64,000 nucleotides of DNA. Source: Bradyrhizobium algeriense. Its GTDB lineage: Bacteria > Pseudomonadota > Alphaproteobacteria > Rhizobiales > Xanthobacteraceae. The stretch lies in assembly GCF_003062295.1 (NCBI RefSeq), contig NZ_PYCN01000004.1, forward strand, positions 310,001 to 374,000, in the 5' to 3' direction. The notes under the pieces are model-generated. The model was not told the origin of the DNA and did no database searches. It saw only the letters and a program-made list of their open reading frames with translations. Positions 41,387 through 50,941 of the stretch are shown here, in pieces (within the stretch, counting starts at the first letter, position 1; every line of letters begins with the position of its first letter). Made by a program: the position numbers and the translations under genes.

Positions 41387-42625
41387 TCAAGCGGTTACGA
41401 GGAAATTCGAGGCGTTCAACTCGTTCGGAAGGAGACCCACGAGCAGCACCTGATCGCCCCCGCCGAGATCAAGGGTGGTACCCGAAGCTCCCGCGCTCAG
41501 ATTGTCCAGCGGGTCGAAGTCGGCTCCAAAGCCTTCCAACACCACGACGTCCTGCGTTACGTCGAAGTCGGTAATGGTATCATCGCCTCGTTCAGACTCG
41601 CGAAAGACAAACTGATCAGCCCCACCGAAACCGGCGAGGGTGTCGTCGCCGGCGCCACCTTCGATCGTATCAGCGGCATTGCCGCCGATGATGGTGTCAT
41701 TCCCGCGGTCTCCGAAGAGGCGGTCGGGCGCGTGATTCGCCAACTGCTGGTTGGCGACCGCCCGGATGAGGTCGTCACCGTTACCACCAAAGATCGTATC
41801 GGCGGCAACGTCGCCGCCTCGCAGCGTATCATTCCCGGCGTCCCCAAACACGACGTCGCCCGTAGGGTCGTTCCAGATAATGGAATCATCGCCGGCACCG
41901 CCGAAGACTGTATCCCTTCCAGCCATGCCGCCAACGTCGTCGTTGCCGCGACCGCCGAAAACCAGGTCATTGCCAGCGCCTGTATTGATGTCATCGTCTC
42001 CCTGGCCGCCCCTGATAATGTCGTCGCCGTCGCCGCCTTCAAGTCTGTCGTTCCCGGCAAGGCCACGGATGATGTCATTGCCGCCGAGCCCGGGAAGAAA
42101 ATCGTCGCCGGGCGTTCCGACGACAACGTTGTCGTTATCGTCTGCGATTGCGATCAACTGACCCCGGATCTCGCCCCCCATAAATTCGTTCGTATGGACG
42201 TTGAAATAGATCGGGATTTCCGATCCCACCGGAGCTGAACCGAATTCGTCGGCGAAGTTGGCGATTGAAACGTTGGCGGGGTCAGTCGTCTCCCATCGAC
42301 CACTAACCGTCCAGGAGCCATCCGTATTCAGGGCGATGTTGAGATCATCGTCGTCCTGTGCCGGGTTGATCTGCCCGAAGACAACGGGCCCGTTTGCTCC
42401 TCGCATTTGATTGTGAAAATGCGTGGAGGTGACGTCGTCGTCGGTCGCGGGCGTCTGCGCCGAACCACCCGTAACCAGGCCGTAATCGACGCCCTCGATC
42501 CGGAACGTATAGCTCGCGGCAATTTCCGTGCTGTCAAAGATGACAGTGCCGAGACCGCTTGCAGTCGAGTTGTTCGGGGGGACTTCCTGAGTGCCTTCGA
42601 GAACCACGCGGAACGCTGTAGACAT
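41387..42625 (-). CDS. Secreted CHRD-RTX calcium-binding protein
   Basis: 412 residues, no N-terminal signal. Residues about 3-160 form a CHRD domain (FRVVLEGTQEVPPNNSTASG, THFHNQMRGANGPVVFG, GEIRGQL). Then about eight RTX nonapeptide blocks follow (GGxGxDxLx: GGNDIIRGLAGNDRLEGGDG, GAGNDLVFGGRGNDD, GGAGDDTLAGFGGADQF), which fold into Ca-filled beta-rolls after export. A C-terminal hydrophobic segment (LLVGLLPNELNASNFLVTA) is the expected type I secretion signal. No secretion genes are adjacent. GGAGG lies before the ATG at 42625. Confidence 0.88.
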   Translation of the reverse strand: MSTAFRVVLEGTQEVPPNNSTASGLGTVIFDSTEIAASYTFRIEGVDYGLVTGGSAQTPATDDDVTSTHFHNQMRGANGPVVFGQINPAQDDDDLNIALNTDGSWTVSGRWETTDPANVSIANFADEFGSAPVGSEIPIYFNVHTNEFMGGEIRGQLIAIADDNDNVVVGTPGDDFLPGLGGNDIIRGLAGNDRLEGGDGDDIIRGGQGDDDINTGAGNDLVFGGRGNDDVGGMAGRDTVFGGAGDDSIIWNDPTGDVVFGDAGNDTLRGGDVAADTIFGGNGDDLIRAVANQQLANHAPDRLFGDRGNDTIIGGNAADTIEGGAGDDTLAGFGGADQFVFRESERGDDTITDFDVTQDVVVLEGFGADFDPLDNLSAGASGTTLDLGGGDQVLLVGLLPNELNASNFLVTA

Positions 42626-42971
42626 GAGAGCCTCCTCTGCTGTTTGCTCAGCAGGTCGGCGGCCAGCGACGCCGGCCTGCACATGTGGCAGATGTTGCAC
42701 CGGCTCGCGCCGGCATGGATTAGGCGCCGCGTCGCTCCGCTAATCGCGGAATCGGCGCTTGGTCCTTCTCGCGGTATTTCGGCCGAGAACAAGGGATCGC
42801 TGGATCGCGCCAACCCAGGTCCGCCGCTGTAGGCCATCGACCCGGCGTTATTGTGATTTGTTTATATCGATCGACACATTGTGATCGATGCAATGTCCGG
42901 TTGCCGACAATGAACCTGTGTTCGGTTCCACCCCTGCGCGCGCATCTCGATCGCGCATATCCCTGGAACCA
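42626..42971. other. Gene-free, partly AT-rich stretch
   Basis: About 345 bases between the RTX gene start and the truncated oxidoreductase. 42850-42900 is AT-rich with overlapping GATCGA/TCGATC motifs; a promoter for the RTX gene is plausible upstream of 42640. No ORF is supportable. Confidence 0.4.
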
Positions 42972-43163
42972 TCAGTTTCTAAGCGGCCTGCATCTCCGGA
43001 GGATGGGCTTGAACGTTCCTTTCGGAATCATGTTGTCGATCGGATTTAAGCCCGCCTCGTAAACCTGAACGAGAATTTCGTCCGGCCGGGGCACCGGCCG
43101 AGGAATATCAGCGAACGCGACCTGATCTGCCTTGCCATAACGCTTGAAGACAAGTGCTTTCAT
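42972..43163 (-). pseudogene. Truncated zinc-type/quinone oxidoreductase, N-terminus only
   Basis: 63 codons. Residues 1-53 (MKALVFKRYGKADQVAFADI through LNPIDNMIPKGTFKPIL) match the start of an NADP-dependent MDR-superfamily oxidoreductase of about 330 residues. The sequence then becomes unrelated (RRCRPLRN) and stops, so the nucleotide-binding and catalytic parts are gone. It lies 69 bases after the SDR gene on the same strand, suggesting an originally two-gene operon that lost its second gene by deletion. Confidence 0.72.
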
Positions 43164-43232
43164 GTTTCTCTATATCCGAAGGGTCTTCGCTGTGCGACGA
43201 CAGGAGGCGGCGCTTGCAGCGGCCGCGCACCG

Positions 43233-44090
43233 TCAGAAAGCTCGGGCGGTACGGGCAGGCTGCGACGCCGTTAGCAGATCAAGCCGCAGGTCCTTTCGAA
43301 TCCCCGCATCTACCAGGCCAGCAGGCGCAAATCTGCGAAGAAAGCGCAGGCGCTTCGCTAGCCTGCCGGCCGCGTATCGGAGTTTCGGGTGCGCCGCGTT
43401 GGCCGCTGTTAGCACCGTGTCGGCAACCACACCCGGCTGCTCGGCAGTGGCCATCACCTCATTCACCCGCTTGTTCACGCCCGCACGGGCCTCGCGATAT
43501 TCATCGAGCTTGGCATCCGGCTCCATGAAGTTCGCGTCGAATGGCGTCTTCGTGTACGCGGGCTCGATGACCGAGACCCGGATGCCCCTCGTGCGCAGTT
43601 CATGGTCGAGCGATTCCGAATAGCCCTCCACCGCGTGCTTGGTCGCGGCATAGAGCGCGCCATACGGCATCGGCAAAAAGCCAAGCACGGAGCCGATGTT
43701 GATGATGCGACCACTCCCCTGGCGTCGCATGTGAGGCACGACGGCGCGCGTCATCCGGATCAGTCCGAAAAAGTTCGTCTCAAAGATCGATCGGGCCTGA
43801 TCGATCGAGCTCTCTTCCGCTCCGGCCGGGGCAACACCGAAGCCGGCGTTGTTCACGAGCAGATCGATGCGACCGTCTCGCCGCATCACTTCGCTGACGG
43901 CGGCTTGCACAGATTCATCGCTGGTCACGTCGAGCGGCAGCATCTCGAAGGATCGCTTGCCAGCCTGGGCTCCCCGTCTGCTGGTACCGTAGACCTTGTA
44001 GCCGGCTTTCGCGAGCCGATCCGCCGTGGCCTCGCCGATGCCTGACGAAGCGCCTGTAACGAGCGCAATTTTCCCTTTGGGCTTGGCCAT
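43233..44090 (-). CDS. SDR family oxidoreductase
   Basis: 285 residues, classical SDR. TGASSGIGEATADRL is the NADP-binding Gly motif, NNAGFGVAPAG the structural motif, and Ser (NIGSVLGFLP) with YAATKHA the active site. The C-terminal 40 residues are basic, ending PARTARAF. GGAG precedes the ATG at 44090. It is divergent from a TetR regulator with twin operator-like sites in the gap, so it is probably the regulated gene. Substrate unknown. Confidence 0.87.
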   Translation of the reverse strand: MAKPKGKIALVTGASSGIGEATADRLAKAGYKVYGTSRRGAQAGKRSFEMLPLDVTSDESVQAAVSEVMRRDGRIDLLVNNAGFGVAPAGAEESSIDQARSIFETNFFGLIRMTRAVVPHMRRQGSGRIINIGSVLGFLPMPYGALYAATKHAVEGYSESLDHELRTRGIRVSVIEPAYTKTPFDANFMEPDAKLDEYREARAGVNKRVNEVMATAEQPGVVADTVLTAANAAHPKLRYAAGRLAKRLRFLRRFAPAGLVDAGIRKDLRLDLLTASQPARTARAF

Positions 44091-44183
44091 TTACTTCTCC
44101 TGATGACACTGGACGGCGGGGGCACGATCAAATTGCCTGCAGACGCCTGCATCGGTTCGCTGCTTTGGTTCCAATATTTTAGT

Positions 44184-44224
44184 TACGATCGTAATTATTA
44201 ATTAAGATGACGATCGTAATTATA
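44184..44224. promoter_or_regulatory. Twin ACGATCGTAATTAT operator sites
   Basis: The 14-mer ACGATCGTAATTAT occurs at 44186-44199 and again at 44211-44224, in the same orientation, 25 bases apart. The first is part of a perfect palindrome TTACGATCGTAA (44184-44195). The region is markedly AT-rich and sits between the divergent SDR and TetR genes. Confidence 0.75.
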
Positions 44225-44262
44225 CTTGTCAAGCCCCGCCGCGGGCTTTTAAGATCGGCGGT

Positions 44263-44814
44263 ATGCGCGTTTCCAGGGAAAAGGCGGCCGAAAACCGCGA
44301 CCGAATTCTCAAGGCTGCGTCGCGCCTCATGCGCGAACGTGGCATCTCCGATGTGGGCGTTGACACGCTGACCGAAGCGGCCGGGATGACCCACGGCAGC
44401 CTCTACAGTCAGTTTGGGTCCAAGGAGCGGCTTATCGAAGAAGCGGTCGCCGACGCGATAGCCGCCAAAGGGCAGGAACTGCGCGAGGGGTCGACTCTCG
44501 GCGGCTACGTTTCAGAATACCTCTCGGCGGCGCACCGCGACCAGCCGGGAAGCGGCTGCCCCTTTGCTGCTTTGTGTTGCGAGATGCCGCGCCAAAGCCA
44601 GGGCGCGCGCGAGCGGTTCACAGCCGGATTGAGGGGCATGGCCGGCTGGCTGAGTGGCCGAATGGGCTCCGGTATCAAGCAACGCCAGCGCGATGAGGAG
44701 GCGCTCGCGACCCTCGCCTCTCTGGTCGGGGCGCTCGTGCTCGCCCGCGCCGTGAGCGATCCCAAGCTATCGGACGATATCCTTCGCTCGACCAGGAAAA
44801 GGTTGGGACGCTGA
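44263..44814 (+). CDS. TetR family transcriptional regulator
   Basis: 183 residues. N-terminal HTH (about 10-55): NRDRILKAASRLMRERGIS, then LTEAAGMTHGSLYSQFGSKE as recognition helix. The ligand domain contains GSGCPFAALCCEMPRQSQGA, a Cys-rich segment found in the YcdC/AcrR-like branch that may sense electrophiles. Start at the ATG, whose HTH begins at residue 10. It probably binds the twin ACGATCGTAATTAT sites just upstream and controls the divergent SDR gene. Confidence 0.88.
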   Translation: MRVSREKAAENRDRILKAASRLMRERGISDVGVDTLTEAAGMTHGSLYSQFGSKERLIEEAVADAIAAKGQELREGSTLGGYVSEYLSAAHRDQPGSGCPFAALCCEMPRQSQGARERFTAGLRGMAGWLSGRMGSGIKQRQRDEEALATLASLVGALVLARAVSDPKLSDDILRSTRKRLGR

Positions 44815-45000
44815 TCTCTCAGCGCAGCCGGACGGATCCTGATACATCGCGCCTGGTACATGCGGCGCGCATCGCCTGTCCGATTCGGGTCGATGAACGA
44901 TTTGTCACGGCGATTAAACGCAGATGGCGCGCACCGTTCATCAAAGCTGGGGGAGTTGCGTCAGAAACAGCCCGCGGCGCAATCGCTTAGGCGAATGGCA

Positions 45001-45076
45001 TGGTGCCCAGGGGCGGGATCGAACCACCGACACTGCGATTTTCAGTCGCATGCTCTACCAACTGAGCTACCTGGGC
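45001..45076 (-). tRNA. tRNA-Phe (GAA)
   Basis: 76 bases including encoded CCA. On the minus strand it reads GCCCAGGTAGCTCAGTTGGT at the 5' end, with anticodon loop CTGAAAA (anticodon GAA), a TTCGATC T-loop and the acceptor match GCCCAGG/CCTGGGC. It follows yacG on the same strand. Confidence 0.95.
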
Positions 45077-45213
45077 ATACCCGCGAGCCCAAAGGCCGGG
45101 CGAGCGGGCGGTTTATAGAGAGGTCGGACGGTCATGTCCACCCAGCTTCGCCTTCGGCTTCGCTGGGCGCGGCCCGGCTTCGTACCCATCCACAAATTGT
45201 TGGGAAAACTCGG

Positions 45214-45408
45214 CTATTCGGCGTCTTCGGGGTCCGTCTCGCGGCCGGGGATGACGTACTTGCCCGATAGCCAGCGGTTCAGGTCGACATCCCGGCAGCG
45301 CGGGGAGCAAAACGGCGCCGTGGCCGGGCTCGCCGGCTTACCGCATTCCGGGCAGGGCTTCGATCCGCCCTTCGATTCCCCGGCTTCGGCGGGCGGCTTA
45401 GCTGGCAT
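45214..45408 (-). CDS. yacG: DNA gyrase inhibitor YacG
   Basis: 64 residues. The zinc finger [20 protein letters not shown] has the four Cys ligands, followed by the family helix [17 protein letters not shown]. In E. coli, YacG binds GyrB and blocks DNA binding. The ATG at 45408 overlaps the end of maf by 11 bases, as often seen in this gene order. Confidence 0.9.
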   Translation of the reverse strand: MPAKPPAEAGESKGGSKPCPECGKPASPATAPFCSPRCRDVDLNRWLSGKYVIPGRETDPEDAE

Positions 45409-46021
45409 TGAGCCAGCCGAAGCGGATCGGGAAGCCCTCGCCGCCCAACAGCGTGACCGATTCGTAGAGCGGCAGGCCGACGACATTGGTGTAGGAGCCG
45501 ACCATCTTGACCACGAACGATCCGGCGATGCCCTGCACGGCGTAGCCGCCGGCTTTGCCGCGCCATTCGCCGGAGCCGATATAGGCCTGGATGTCGTCCT
45601 CGCTTAAGCGCTTGAAGCGCACGCGGGTTTCGATCAGGCGCTGGCGGAACGCCTCCTTCGGCGTCACCAGGCAAATGGCTGTGTAGACGCGGTGATTGCG
45701 CCCCGACAGCAGCCGCAGGCATTGCGCGGCCTCATCCACCAGATTGGCCTTCGGGAGAATGCGGCGACCGACCGCGACCACCGTATCGGCGGCGAGGATG
45801 AAGGAGCCGCGCAGTTCGTCGTCGAGCTGGACGGATTTCAGCGCAGCGTCGGCCTTGGCGCGCGCCAGGCGGTTGGCGCAGGCGCGCGGCAGCTCGCCCC
45901 GCTTCGGGGTCTCGTCGACATCGGCCGGGCGCAGCGCGTCGGGCTCGATGCCGGCCTGGTTGAGCAGGCTGAGCCGTCGCGGCGAACCGGAAGCGAGAAC
46001 GATTTTGGGGCGGCCAAGCAT
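45398..46021 (-). CDS. maf: Maf-family nucleoside triphosphate pyrophosphatase
   Basis: 207 residues. The signature [20 protein letters not shown] opens the protein, with DVDET, RAKADAA and a later [11 protein letters not shown]. It hydrolyses non-canonical or modified NTPs to NMP and PPi. The ATG at 46021 starts the family's first strand. It overlaps yacG and is third from last in the murA-to-tRNA-Phe block. Confidence 0.9.
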   Translation of the reverse strand: MLGRPKIVLASGSPRRLSLLNQAGIEPDALRPADVDETPKRGELPRACANRLARAKADAALKSVQLDDELRGSFILAADTVVAVGRRILPKANLVDEAAQCLRLLSGRNHRVYTAICLVTPKEAFRQRLIETRVRFKRLSEDDIQAYIGSGEWRGKAGGYAVQGIAGSFVVKMVGSYTNVVGLPLYESVTLLGGEGFPIRFGWLNAS

Positions 46022-46130
46022 GCGGGATGTGTCGGGGATTGGATTCGGATGGGATGCGCGCGCGGAACCTATCGGATGGCGCTCCATTCCACAACCGGGG
46101 AACAAGTGCTTGTTGTCATTACGAATCTTT

Positions 46131-46302
46131 CGTCGTTCCTGCCTAGTGCGCAATCGCGCACGGGCGCTGGGACCCATAACCACAGGCCGATGTCATTGAA
46201 ACGACAATCGGCGACTGGCACTTCCTAAAGTCGCACGGCCGCGGCGCCGCGGTGAGCGCAATTGCGCTCACGCCAGGGGTTCCTGCGTTCGCAGGAACGA
46301 CG
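46131..46302. repeat. GTCGTTCCTGC-type palindromic repeat
   Basis: Ends CGTCGTTCCTGC (46131-46142) and GCAGGAACGACG (46291-46302) are exact inverted copies. The interior contains GGGACCCATAACCACAGG, related to the 1374 and 48724 elements, and a GAGCGCAATTGCGCTC palindrome. It separates maf from the phosphatase gene. Confidence 0.78.
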
Positions 46303-46307
46303 GGAAG

Positions 46308-46772
46308 CTACCCGCTCGCCGCGCCGGCCTTGGCAAACCGGCGGCGGATGCGCATCGACAGGCCGTCGCAGACTTCGCGATAGGCGGCGAGCTTCTGCTC
46401 GCGGTTGCCTTCCATGCCGGTCGGGTCCGGCGTCGGCCAGTATTCGACATCGGCGGCCATGGTGCGCGTCAGCTCCAGCGCCTTGTGATGGGCTTCCGGC
46501 GACAGCGTGATGATGAGATCGAAATTGAGCCCTTCCCAGTCCTCGAGCTCCTCGAACGTCGTAGGCTTGTGGCCGGAAATATCCTGGCCGAGCTCGGCCA
46601 TCACGGCGACGGCGAACGGATCAAGCTCGCCCTTCCTGACGCCGGCGGATTTCACGTAGAGCGCCTGCGGAAACATCTGCTGCAGCAGGCTCGCCGCCAT
46701 CGGCGAACGCACGCTGTTTAGCCCGCATGCGAACAGCACGGCCTGCGGGTTGCGCGCGCGGGGCGCATCCAT
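46308..46772 (-). CDS. Low-molecular-weight phosphatase / arsenate reductase-like protein
   Basis: 154 residues. The active-site loop CGLNSVRS (C-x5-R-S) is near residue 16, and the general acid is in PTPDPT. It would dephosphorylate a phosphotyrosine or reduce arsenate; in this conserved position the substrate is unknown. The ATG follows the usual short N-terminus. It lies between UPF0262 and a repeat plus maf. Confidence 0.85.
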   Translation of the reverse strand: MDAPRARNPQAVLFACGLNSVRSPMAASLLQQMFPQALYVKSAGVRKGELDPFAVAVMAELGQDISGHKPTTFEELEDWEGLNFDLIITLSPEAHHKALELTRTMAADVEYWPTPDPTGMEGNREQKLAAYREVCDGLSMRIRRRFAKAGAASG

Positions 46773-46858
46773 GCGTCACGAAATCCTTGCGGCAAAGGTG
46801 GTCATGCCTGCCTTCTTACGCATGACCTTGTCCGAAAACCGCTTCGCACTTTTCGGGG

Positions 46859-47362
46859 TCATGCGTCCTGCCCCTTCCAGTGCAGTACACAGATCAGCGT
46901 GAACAGCCGCCGGGACGTTTCGAAATCGATCCGCACCTTGCCCTTCAGCCGCTCCTGCAGCGTGCGCGAGCCTTCGTCATGGATGCCGCGGCGGCCCATG
47001 TCGATCGCCTCGATCTTGTCCGTGGTAGCCGTGCGGATCGCCTGGTAGTAGCTGTCGCAGATCATGAAATAATCCTTCACGATCCGGCGGAATGGCGTCA
47101 GCGACAGCAAATGCGCGACCACCGGCGTGCCGTCCTCGCGGCGGATGTCGAACATCAGGCGGTTGCCGGTAATCGCGAGGTGCAGCGTGAACGGGCCCTC
47201 GCCCGCCCCTTCCGGCGCGAACAGGTTCTGCTCGATCAGATCGTAGATCGCAATCGCCCGCTCATGCTCAATATCGGGCCCGGAACGCCCGATCGATTCC
47301 TCGTCGAGCGTCACCGCGACGATGCGGTTGTGCTGGTCATCGTCTGGTGGCGGCTTGTTCAT
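46859..47362 (-). CDS. UPF0262 family protein
   Basis: 167 residues, conserved in Alphaproteobacteria, function unknown. Family landmarks are [55 protein letters not shown] and the [17 protein letters not shown] end. Its start codon overlaps the hisD stop (ATGA-type overlap 47359-47362), so the two are translationally coupled. Confidence 0.92.
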   Translation of the reverse strand: MNKPPPDDDQHNRIVAVTLDEESIGRSGPDIEHERAIAIYDLIEQNLFAPEGAGEGPFTLHLAITGNRLMFDIRREDGTPVVAHLLSLTPFRRIVKDYFMICDSYYQAIRTATTDKIEAIDMGRRGIHDEGSRTLQERLKGKVRIDFETSRRLFTLICVLHWKGQDA

Positions 47363-48654
47363 GGCAAATTGAGGCGCAATCCGACGGAGCGTGAATGGGC
47401 GTCCAAACCCTCGGCCTTGCCCAAGGTCATCGCGGCAGGCCCCAGCGCGCGCAACTGGTCCGGCCCGCATTTGAGAATCGAGGTGCGCTTCATGAAGTCT
47501 AGCACGCCGAGCCCCGACGAAAACCGCGCCGAACGCGCCGTCGGCAGCACGTGGTTGGAGCCGCCGACGTAATCGCCGATCGCCTCCGGCGTATGGGGCC
47601 CGAGGAAGATCGCGCCGGCATTGCGGACTTTTGCTGACAAGCCTTCCGCATCCGCGGTCATGATTTCCAGATGTTCGGCGGCGATGGCATTCGCAAGCTC
47701 CACCGCCTCGTCGAGCTGTTTGACCATGATGATGGCGCCGAAATCGTTCCACGAGGTCCGCGCGATGTCGGCGCGGGGCAGCGTGGCGAGTTGCGATTGC
47801 ACCGCGCGTTCGACCTCAGTGGCCAACGCCGCGCTGTCCGTGATCAGGATCGACTGCGCGCTCGCATCATGTTCGGCCTGCGCCAACAGGTCGGCGGCGA
47901 TCCAGCCGGCGTTTCCCGTGTCGTCGGCAATCACGAGCACCTCCGAGGGACCGGCGATCATGTCGATGCCGACCTTGCCGAACACCTGCCGCTTGGCGGC
48001 GGCGACATAGGCATTGCCGGGGCCGACGATTTTCGCCACCGGCGCGATCGTCGCGGTGCCATAGGCGAGCGCCGCCACCGCCTGGGCGCCGCCGACGCGA
48101 TAGATCTCGGAGACGCCGCCAAGGTGGGCGGCCGCCAGCACCAGCGGATTGAGCTTGCCGTCGGGCGAGGGCACCACCATGACGACCCGCGGCACGCCGG
48201 CAACCCTGGCCGGCACCGCATTCATCAGCACCGACGACGGATAGGCCGCCGTGCCGCCGGGCACATAGAGGCCAACCGCATCGACCGCGCTCCAGCGCCA
48301 GCCGAGTTCGACGCCGAGCGCATCCGTGAAGCGCTCGTCCTTCGGCAATTGCCGCTGGTGGAACAATTCGATCCGGTCGCGGGCGAATTTCAGGGCATCG
48401 ACGGTTGCGGCGTCGCAAGCCGTGAGCGCGGCATCGACCTCGGCCGCGGTCACGCGCAGGCCGGCGGCGTCGATGTCGAGCCGGTCGAATTTCCTGGTCG
48501 CCTCGAGCAGGGCCGCGTCACCGCGCGCGGCCACGTCATCGACAATGGCGCGGGTGGCGCGCTCGACATCGGCCGAAACCTCGCGCTTGGCGGCGAGGAA
48601 TTGCTTGAAGCGTGGGTCGAAATCGGCGCTGCTGGTATCCAGGCGAACGGGCAT
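47359..48654 (-). CDS. hisD: Histidinol dehydrogenase
   Basis: 431 residues, last two steps of histidine synthesis (histidinol to histidine, two NAD+). Zinc ligands are Gln and His in [11 protein letters not shown], Asp in EAIGDYVGG and His in GLDAHSRSV. The catalytic Glu-His pair is in [29 protein letters not shown] and [15 protein letters not shown] are typical. Start ATG at 48654 (MPVRLDTSS). Coupled to UPF0262. Confidence 0.97.
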   Translation of the reverse strand: MPVRLDTSSADFDPRFKQFLAAKREVSADVERATRAIVDDVAARGDAALLEATRKFDRLDIDAAGLRVTAAEVDAALTACDAATVDALKFARDRIELFHQRQLPKDERFTDALGVELGWRWSAVDAVGLYVPGGTAAYPSSVLMNAVPARVAGVPRVVMVVPSPDGKLNPLVLAAAHLGGVSEIYRVGGAQAVAALAYGTATIAPVAKIVGPGNAYVAAAKRQVFGKVGIDMIAGPSEVLVIADDTGNAGWIAADLLAQAEHDASAQSILITDSAALATEVERAVQSQLATLPRADIARTSWNDFGAIIMVKQLDEAVELANAIAAEHLEIMTADAEGLSAKVRNAGAIFLGPHTPEAIGDYVGGSNHVLPTARSARFSSGLGVLDFMKRTSILKCGPDQLRALGPAAMTLGKAEGLDAHSRSVGLRLNLP

Positions 48655-48723
48655 GGCGGCTTTCTGAGAGACAGCGAAGGCCCCTGCTCAATGGCGCGGC
48701 GGCCAAGGGCCGTCAACCCTCCC

Positions 48724-48855
48724 CGTCGTCCCGGCCAAGCGAAGCGCGAGCCGGGACCCATAACCACCGAAGTCCAAATTGGGCCACGCTGGGGCGGCAA
48801 TCCGCTTCACGGCCTACATTCGTGGTTATGGGTCCCCGCGTCCGCGGGGACGACG
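48724..48855. repeat. CGTCGTCCCGG-type palindromic repeat
   Basis: Left end CGTCGTCCCGG (48724) and right end CGCGGGGACGACG (to 48855) are inverted. Inside, GGGACCCATAACCACCG is repeated inverted as GTGGTTATGGGTCCC. It lies between hisD and DUF2948 and belongs to the same family as 1374-1604. Confidence 0.78.
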
Positions 48856-48871
48856 ATAGAGAGGGGTCCCC

Positions 48872-49327
48872 CTACCCCTCCGGCCCCAGGGGGGCCATGG
48901 CGAGGTCGCTGGTGCCGAGGTCGCTGGTGCCGAGGTCGGTCAGCTCGCACTCCAGGCATTCGACGTCCAGCCGCAGCGCCTCGCCGTGGCTGAACAAGAG
49001 AAGCGCGCTGCCGCCGGGGGCTTCGCCGGGGTGGAATTCGATCCCGACCAGTTCCAGCACCGCTCTCGGCTGCGCCAGATCGATGTTGCGCGACTTGCAG
49101 GCCAGAACGCGGTCGAAGCGCAGCGCCGCGATCGAACGGCGCGGCTCGGTTCCGCCGGACAGCGTCTGCTCCCAGTCCAGCCGGTCGATGCCGACCACCA
49201 GCCGCTTTTCGTCCTGCCGCCAGACGATGTCGGACGCCTGGACTCGGGCGTCCTGCACATGGGCCGATATGACGGCGAGATCATCGGCATCGAGCGCAAT
49301 CAATTTGAGCTGTTCGGGTGCCGACAT
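48872..49327 (-). CDS. DUF2948 family protein
   Basis: 151 residues. Family opening LKLIALDADDLAVISAHVQD, then ASDIVWRQDEKRLVVGIDRL and RSIAALRFDRVLACKSR. Widespread between murA and hisD in Alphaproteobacteria; function unknown. The C-terminus carries an in-frame tandem repeat (LGTSDLGTSDL), from GTCGCTGGTGCCGAG-type units repeated in the DNA at about 48901-48940. Confidence 0.9.
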   Translation of the reverse strand: MSAPEQLKLIALDADDLAVISAHVQDARVQASDIVWRQDEKRLVVGIDRLDWEQTLSGGTEPRRSIAALRFDRVLACKSRNIDLAQPRAVLELVGIEFHPGEAPGGSALLLFSHGEALRLDVECLECELTDLGTSDLGTSDLAMAPLGPEG

Positions 49328-49427
49328 TCCCAGGAATCCCTACCTTTATTTTGCGCGTATCCTGATCGCCAAACCGGCACCCATCCCCGGATCAAGTCCG
49401 AGGACATGCTTTTGCGGGATACGCGCG

Positions 49428-50717
49428 TTAGTCGCTGATGCGCTGGATCGACGCGCCGCACGCCGAGAGTTTTTCCTCAAGCCGTTCGAAACCGCGATCC
49501 AGATGATAGATACGATTGACCATGGTTTCGCCCTCGGCGGCAAGCCCTGCGATGACCAGCGACACAGACGCCCGCAGGTCCGTCGCCATCACGGGCGCGC
49601 CGCGCAGTTTTGCGGTGCCGTCGATGGTCGCGGTTTCGCCATCCAGTGATATACGCGCGCCGAACCGCGCCAGTTCCTGGACATGCATGAAACGGTTCTC
49701 GAAAATCGTCTCGGTGATCCGCGAGGAACCGCCGGCGCAGGCCATCAGCGCCATCAATTGCGCCTGCAGGTCGGTCGGGAAACCCGGGAACGGCGCGGTC
49801 GACACCGTCACCGGCCGGATCCCGGCGCCGTTTCGGGCAACCCGGATACCGTCATTGTTGACGGTGATGAGGGCACCTGCCTCTGTCAGCACGTCGAGCG
49901 CCGACTGCAGCAGCTCGGGACGGGCGCCGGAAAGCTGCACGTCGCCGCCGGTCATGGCGACGGCCATCGCATAGGTGCCGGCCTCGATCCGGTCAGGCAA
50001 TACGGTATGCCGCGCGCCGTGCAGCTTCTCGATGCCCTCGACCACGATCCGCGGCGTGCCGGCGCCGGTGATGCGCGCGCCCATCTTGTTCAGGCAATCG
50101 GCGACATCTGCGATTTCAGGTTCGCAAGCCGCGTTGGTGATGATGGTCGTGCCCTTCGCAAGCGTCGCCGCCATCAGGGCTACATGGGTGCCGCTCACCG
50201 TCACCTTGGGGAAATCGATTCCCGCGCCGCGCAGGCCGCCGGGCGCCTTCGCGACCACGTAGCCGCCGTCGATGGTGAGCTCGGCGCCGAGTTTTTCGAG
50301 CGCCATAATCAGAAGGTCAACCGGCCGCGTGCCGATGGCGCAGCCGCCCGGCAGCGAGACTTTTGCCTCGCGCATCCGCGCCAAAAGCGGCGCGATCACC
50401 CAGAAGCTGGCGCGCATCCGCGACACCAGGTCGTAAGGCGCCGTGGTGTCGATGATGTTGGCTGCCGAGATGTGCAGGGTCTGGCCCTGATATTGGTGGT
50501 CGCCGGGCCGCTTGCCGGCGGACATGATGTCGACGCCGTGGTTGCCGAGGATGCGCTGCAACTGCGCGACGTCGGCGAGCCGCGGCACATTGTCGAGGAT
50601 AAGCGTTTCCTCCGTGAGCAGCGCTGCGATCATCAGCGGCAGGGCTGCGTTCTTCGCGCCCGAAATCGCGATGGTGCCGTTGAGCTTGCTGCCGCCGACG
50701 ATACGAATGCGGTCCAT
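49428..50717 (-). CDS. murA: UDP-N-acetylglucosamine 1-carboxyvinyltransferase
   Basis: 429 residues, first committed step of peptidoglycan synthesis (PEP transfer to UDP-GlcNAc). The [20 protein letters not shown] opening holds the catalytic Lys-Asn. The fosfomycin-target Cys is at residue about 126 ([13 protein letters not shown]). The two-domain repeat ends with [16 protein letters not shown]. The ATG at 50717 is chosen over an upstream GTG because GGAGGTGGGC lies directly before it. First gene of the minus-strand block to tRNA-Phe. Confidence 0.96.
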   Translation of the reverse strand: MDRIRIVGGSKLNGTIAISGAKNAALPLMIAALLTEETLILDNVPRLADVAQLQRILGNHGVDIMSAGKRPGDHQYQGQTLHISAANIIDTTAPYDLVSRMRASFWVIAPLLARMREAKVSLPGGCAIGTRPVDLLIMALEKLGAELTIDGGYVVAKAPGGLRGAGIDFPKVTVSGTHVALMAATLAKGTTIITNAACEPEIADVADCLNKMGARITGAGTPRIVVEGIEKLHGARHTVLPDRIEAGTYAMAVAMTGGDVQLSGARPELLQSALDVLTEAGALITVNNDGIRVARNGAGIRPVTVSTAPFPGFPTDLQAQLMALMACAGGSSRITETIFENRFMHVQELARFGARISLDGETATIDGTAKLRGAPVMATDLRASVSLVIAGLAAEGETMVNRIYHLDRGFERLEEKLSACGASIQRISD

Positions 50718-50835
50718 GCCCACCTCCCTTGCGATGCGCGCGATTTATGGAGCCTCGCGCGTCCATGGCAAAAGCCGCGAGATTTGCGGCGATTTGATGG
50801 GGTTCCATCATTACAGAGCGCCGAAGCGCGAACTA

Positions 50836-50938
50836 TGGTGTGCAATTGCAACATCAGAGAATACGCTCAACGCGAAATGGATTCTCTGATGTGCAATTGC
50901 ACATCAAAGCTCAACCAGCGGGCTAGCCCGGAATGACA
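50836..50938. repeat. GTGCAATTGCAC-type repeat upstream of murA
   Basis: TGTGCAATTGC...ACATCAGAGAAT (from about 50839) recurs inverted as ATTCTCTGATGTGCAATTGC (about 50881-50900), with an 18-base spacer, followed by CCCGGAATGAC. Same family as 30227-30332. Confidence 0.7.
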
Positions 50939-50941
50939 AGA

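Noticed and set aside
41500-42150. Tandem repeats resembling a CRISPR array or minisatellite
   Set aside because: They are the degenerate codons of RTX nonapeptide repeats, not identical DNA repeats with spacers. No CRISPR array is present in the window.
47671-48993. A 440-codon plus-strand frame opposite hisD
   Set aside because: Antisense shadow of hisD; no motif, Arg/His/Gly-rich.
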